Assembly: GCA_964619555.1 (NCBI GenBank)
Contig: CAZUDV010000010.1
Location: 1-64,000 of the forward strand
Reading direction: 5' to 3'
Source of the DNA: JAGOPY01 sp964619555
GTDB taxonomy: Bacteria > Bacteroidota > Bacteroidia > Bacteroidales > JAGOPY01
Length of the DNA stretch: 64,000 nucleotides
In this document: piece by piece, positions 60,966-64,000 of the stretch
How the letters are laid out: every line of letters starts with the position of its first letter
Position numbering within the stretch: position 1 is the first letter of the stretch
Position numbers and translations under genes: made by a program
The notes under the pieces: model-generated
The model's database searches: none
The model's input: the letters and a program-made list of their open reading frames with translations, nothing else
Told to the model about the DNA's origin: nothing

Positions 60966-63503
60966 GTGCTGAAACATGTCCCGATAATTCTCATCATGGC
61001 CTTTGCACTGTTTATTCTGGCGGAGCGGACTACTGCACAGGAAAAAGCCACGATCTATGGTAAAGTGACCGATGACCAGGGACTGCCGCTCGAAATGGTC
61101 AATGTCTACATCACGGGGACACAAACAGGGGTAGCAACGGACCGGGAAGGTAAATTCAGCCTGGTGGTGCCCGCCCGTGAACAGTTTAACCTGGATTTTT
61201 CCTTTATCGGCTATTTCCCGCGAAGATTCCAGGTTACCCTGTTGCCGGGAGAACGCAGGGAATTCAACGTTGCTCTCGAAATCAACGCTACTGAGCTAAA
61301 GAGTGTAGAGGTCAAGGACCGGCAGGTCAGAAGTTATAATTATGTCCGTCTGGACCCAAAGGATGCCAAACTGATCCCGACCCTTACCGGCGGTATTGAA
61401 GCGATGCTGAAAACCCTGCCTGGTGTTAGTTCCACCAATGAGTTGAGTTCGCAGTATTCGGTCCGTGGAGGTAATTTCGATGAAAACCTGGTCTATGTCA
61501 ACGGCATAGAGATTTACAGGCCATTCCTGATCCGGTCGGGTCAGCAGGAGGGGCTGAGCTTTGTCAACACCACACTGGTTTCAGGGGTTACTTTTTCGGC
61601 CGGCGGTTGGGACGCCAAATACGGCGATAAAATGTCATCCGTGCTGGACGTGCAGTACCGGAAGCCGGATTCCACAGCCGCCAGCCTGCAAGTAAGCCTC
61701 CTGGGGGCCGAAGGAAGCTTTGAGGGGCTAACCAAAAATCGGAAACTTACCTACATAGCCGGTGTACGGTACAAAACCAACCAGTACATTTTGAGCGGAC
61801 TGGAGACCAAAGGCAGCTATAAACCTCAGTTCATAGATTTCCAGGGACAGGCAACTTACGAGCTGAGCAAGAAATTACAGTTTACTGCCCTGGGCTACTA
61901 TTCCAGCAATTCATACAAGCTTACACCTGAAAGCCGCCAGACCAATTTTGGCACCATCCAGGAAGCTTACCGCCTGATGATCTATTTTGACGGGCAGGAA
62001 CTGGATAAATACCAGATGTACCTGGGGGCATTCACGGTGGATTATAGCCTGAAACCATCCGTCAACCTCAGGTTAATCGTATCAGGCTTCAGGACCAATG
62101 AAAGTGAAACATTTGATATTCGCGGACAATACTGGATTGGCAAACTTGAGAACGCTTTCGGGGATGAAGAATTCGGAAATGTGACGGAAGTCCAGGGGGT
62201 GGGAACTTTTATGGATCACGCCCGGAATTTTCTGGAAGCAGGGGTTATCAGCGCCGAGCACAAAGGCAGTTGGAAAAAGGGGAAAAGCTTTGTATTATGG
62301 GGCCTCAAGTATCAGCATGAAAACATCTCTGACCGTCTGAGCGAGTGGGAAATGATCGACTCTGCCGGATATTCCCTGCCCAATCCCCCTACCCAAATAG
62401 GGGAGATCACCGACCCCAAATCCATGCTGGAACTCACTTCATCCGTCAGGACTAATATCACCTTATCTACCAACAGGATCATGGGTTATTTACAGAATAC
62501 CTGGGATCTACTGGGGGATGGCAGGGAACTTTCCGTTACTGCAGGATTAAGATTCCATTACTGGGATTACAACCGTCAGTTCCTTCTGAGCCCGAGGGCT
62601 TCGCTGGCCTATAAGCCAATGTGGCGAAAGGAAATAATCTTCCGTTTCTCAGCAGGCTATTATTATCAACCGCCATTTTACAAAGAATTACGGGATCTTG
62701 ACGGTAACCTGAATCCCGAGATCAGGGCTCAGAAATCCATCCATTTTGTAGCAGGCATGGACTGGAATTTCTACGCCTGGGGCAGACCTTTCCTATTCAC
62801 GACCGAGGCTTATTACAAATACCTGGATGATCTTATCCCTTATTACGTCGATAATGTCAGGATCCGGTATGTGGCAGAGAACATAGCTCATGGATACGCC
62901 ACGGGAATGGATTTCAAGGTCAACGGAGAATTCATCGAAGGCACGGAGTCATGGGCCAGCCTTTCATTACTCTGGACTGCGGAAGATGTGGACGGAGACT
63001 ACTATTATAACTATTACAATGCCGCCGGCGAGAAGATCATTCCGGGCTATACCCCTGACCAGGATGTGACAGACAGTGTCAGGGTCGAGCCAGGCTACAT
63101 TCCAAGGCCAACGGACCAAAGGGTAAATTTTTCCTTGTTCTTTCAGGATTATTTACCTCTTATTCCGTCATTTAAGGCTAACCTGACCCTAATTTTCGGT
63201 ACCGGGCTGCCATTCGGCCCGCCTGATTCACCATTATATAAACGAACGAAGAGATATCCGCCATACCGGCGCGTTGACCTTGGATTTTCCAAGCTTCTGA
63301 TCGGTGAAAAATCGAAATTCAAGGACTCCAATCCACTACGGTTTATCGACGAAGCGTGGCTCAGCCTGGAAGTTTTCAATCTTTTCCAGATCAGTAATAC
63401 TGTGTCATATATCTGGGTCACCGATGTCAATGGACGACAATATGCTGTACCTAACTACCTGACCCCCAGGCTTATCAATTTAAAACTGATTGCTTATTTC
63501 TGA
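60966..63503 (+). CDS. TonB-dependent receptor with CarboxypepD_reg domain
   Basis: 845 aa, starting with GTG at 60966, which gives a full signal peptide (about 1-24). A CarboxypepD_reg domain (about 28-110) precedes the plug: AMLKTLPGVSSTNELSSQYS, YSVRGGNFDENLVYVNGIEI. The long 22-strand-like barrel ends in IAYF with a terminal Phe. It would import a substrate using the TonB/ExbBD motor encoded at 2707-4731. No SusD partner is present, so a SusCD glycan system is unlikely. Substrate unknown. Confidence 0.93.
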   Translation: MLKHVPIILIMAFALFILAERTTAQEKATIYGKVTDDQGLPLEMVNVYITGTQTGVATDREGKFSLVVPAREQFNLDFSFIGYFPRRFQVTLLPGERREFNVALEINATELKSVEVKDRQVRSYNYVRLDPKDAKLIPTLTGGIEAMLKTLPGVSSTNELSSQYSVRGGNFDENLVYVNGIEIYRPFLIRSGQQEGLSFVNTTLVSGVTFSAGGWDAKYGDKMSSVLDVQYRKPDSTAASLQVSLLGAEGSFEGLTKNRKLTYIAGVRYKTNQYILSGLETKGSYKPQFIDFQGQATYELSKKLQFTALGYYSSNSYKLTPESRQTNFGTIQEAYRLMIYFDGQELDKYQMYLGAFTVDYSLKPSVNLRLIVSGFRTNESETFDIRGQYWIGKLENAFGDEEFGNVTEVQGVGTFMDHARNFLEAGVISAEHKGSWKKGKSFVLWGLKYQHENISDRLSEWEMIDSAGYSLPNPPTQIGEITDPKSMLELTSSVRTNITLSTNRIMGYLQNTWDLLGDGRELSVTAGLRFHYWDYNRQFLLSPRASLAYKPMWRKEIIFRFSAGYYYQPPFYKELRDLDGNLNPEIRAQKSIHFVAGMDWNFYAWGRPFLFTTEAYYKYLDDLIPYYVDNVRIRYVAENIAHGYATGMDFKVNGEFIEGTESWASLSLLWTAEDVDGDYYYNYYNAAGEKIIPGYTPDQDVTDSVRVEPGYIPRPTDQRVNFSLFFQDYLPLIPSFKANLTLIFGTGLPFGPPDSPLYKRTKRYPPYRRVDLGFSKLLIGEKSKFKDSNPLRFIDEAWLSLEVFNLFQISNTVSYIWVTDVNGRQYAVPNYLTPRLINLKLIAYF

Positions 63504-63528
63504 TTTAAGAGTTTTTTAACAAAAAAAA

Positions 63529-63561
63529 TTTGCATCAGGAAACATTTTGTAAGTAAATTTG
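63529..63561 (+). promoter_or_regulatory. Promoter of the superoxide dismutase gene
   Basis: TTTG (63529-63532) and TAAATTTG (63554-63561, an exact TAnnTTTG) lie 21 nt apart, the best full -33/-7 pair in this window. Predicted transcription begins near 63568, with about 52 nt of leader. Confidence 0.6.
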
Positions 63562-63565
63562 TTTT

Positions 63566-63608
63566 TAAGAATGATTCTAAATTAATTGCCATTAATTATT
63601 CATTCTTA
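63566..63608. promoter_or_regulatory. Inverted repeat in the superoxide dismutase leader
   Basis: Perfect 9-bp arms TAAGAATGA (63566-63574) and TCATTCTTA (63600-63608) flank 25 nt, spanning from the predicted transcription start to 12 nt before the ATG. It could be an operator or an mRNA hairpin that masks the ribosome-binding region. Confidence 0.5.
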
Positions 63609-63619
63609 ATCACGAAACA

Positions 63620-64000
63620 ATGAGTTTTAAATTTTTTGAACTGCCTTATTCATTTGATGCACTGGAACCACATATAGATGCGATGACAATGGAGATTCAT
63701 TACTCCAGGCATCACAAAGCGTACTTTGACAAGTTTGTTGCAGCGATAGCGGGAACTGATTCTGAAAACAGGAGCCTGGAAGAAATATTCAACTCGGTGA
63801 GCCGGCTGCCAGCCGCTGTTCGTAATAACGGAGGCGGATATTACAACCACAACCTGTTCTGGAATGTAATGGGGCCAAATGCCAGCGGACAGCCAACCGG
63901 GAAGTTGATGGACGACATTGTCAGGCAATTCGGATCTTTTGATCAGTTCAAATCACAATTCAGTGATGCGGCTGCGAACCGTTTCGGTAGCGGATGGGCA
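63620..64000 (+). CDS. Fe/Mn superoxide dismutase, 5' part (cut by window end)
   Basis: The first 127 codons are in the window. The start SFKFFELPYSFDALEPHID and HYSRHHKAYFDKF (metal-ligand His at about 27) are typical of the family, as is YYNHNLFW with the second metal-ligand His. A further two ligands would lie beyond the edge. It detoxifies superoxide and likely shares oxygen defence with the rubrerythrin-like protein encoded at 37612-38067. Fe versus Mn cannot be decided from this part. Confidence 0.93.
   Translation, partial: MSFKFFELPYSFDALEPHIDAMTMEIHYSRHHKAYFDKFVAAIAGTDSENRSLEEIFNSVSRLPAAVRNNGGGYYNHNLFWNVMGPNASGQPTGKLMDDIVRQFGSFDQFKSQFSDAAANRFGSGWA

Noticed and set aside
60966..63503. 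SusC of a glycan-utilisation locus
   Set aside because: No SusD partner, glycoside hydrolase or sensor is nearby. The barrel is a general TonB receptor.

Overview
The window looks like chromosomal DNA of an anaerobic or microaerophilic member of the Bacteroidota, probably a Bacteroidales-type lineage. Supporting signs are perfect TAnnTTTG -7 promoter boxes, a T9SS type A sorting tail, GldF/GldG, DUF4296, DUF5686 and DUF5362 family proteins, CarboxypepD_reg/TonB receptors, and giant repeat adhesins. An aldehyde:ferredoxin oxidoreductase, a NuoEFG-like soluble flavin/FeS complex and a rubrerythrin-like protein point to anaerobic redox metabolism. I see no IS element, prophage, CRISPR array, tRNA or rRNA. 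No gap between genes exceeds 300 bp.

Layout: (1) 1-2585, the 3' end of a repeat adhesin ending in a dockerin-like motif, then a cohesin-like, C-terminally anchored protein and a strong terminator. (2) 2707-6038, exbB-exbD-tonB-like and folC. (3) 6040-13393, a tungsten/aldehyde island: thiF-thiS diverge from a large unusual AOR, followed by a one-domain ModE-like regulator, a WtpA-like oxyanion-binding lipoprotein, an ALDH7-type aldehyde dehydrogenase and an exported protein with two sulfite-oxidase-fold-like repeats. Two near-identical inverted repeats (CGATATGC-N8-GCATATYG) lie upstream of the AOR and at the modE-like start, and look like the operator of the regulator encoded there. (4) 13408-33454, mostly housekeeping and envelope genes: lptB, DUF5686, kdsD, recQ, deoC, an RluA-type synthase, an AI-2E exporter, a HEXXH/propeller/barrel protein, obgE, hpt, purE and an M16 peptidase.

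(5) 33457-47902, the most unusual region. Two large paralogues, each with a degenerate receiver, a complete receiver and a PEP-synthase-type ATP-grasp domain but no phosphohistidine or PEP domain, flank genes for a three-subunit flavin/iron-sulfur complex. That complex has NuoE-like and NuoF-like subunits and a 1242-aa NuoG-like protein with a GltD/NfnB-type FAD/NAD(P)H module inserted and a molybdopterin-like C-terminus lacking the catalytic residue region. It most resembles an Stn-type electron-bifurcating transhydrogenase. (6) 48112-64000, gdhA, a SAM hydrolase-gldF-gldG-DUF4340 operon, phoH-purC, a nucleoside phosphorylase, cinA, a lipocalin, rpmB, a TonB receptor pair, and a superoxide dismutase cut by the window end.

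How they may work together (inference): the AOR would supply or use low-potential ferredoxin electrons during aldehyde/acid interconversion, with ALDH as an NAD(P)-linked partner. The NuoEFG/GltD-like complex could balance ferredoxin, NADH and NADPH pools, and GdhA would draw on NADPH.
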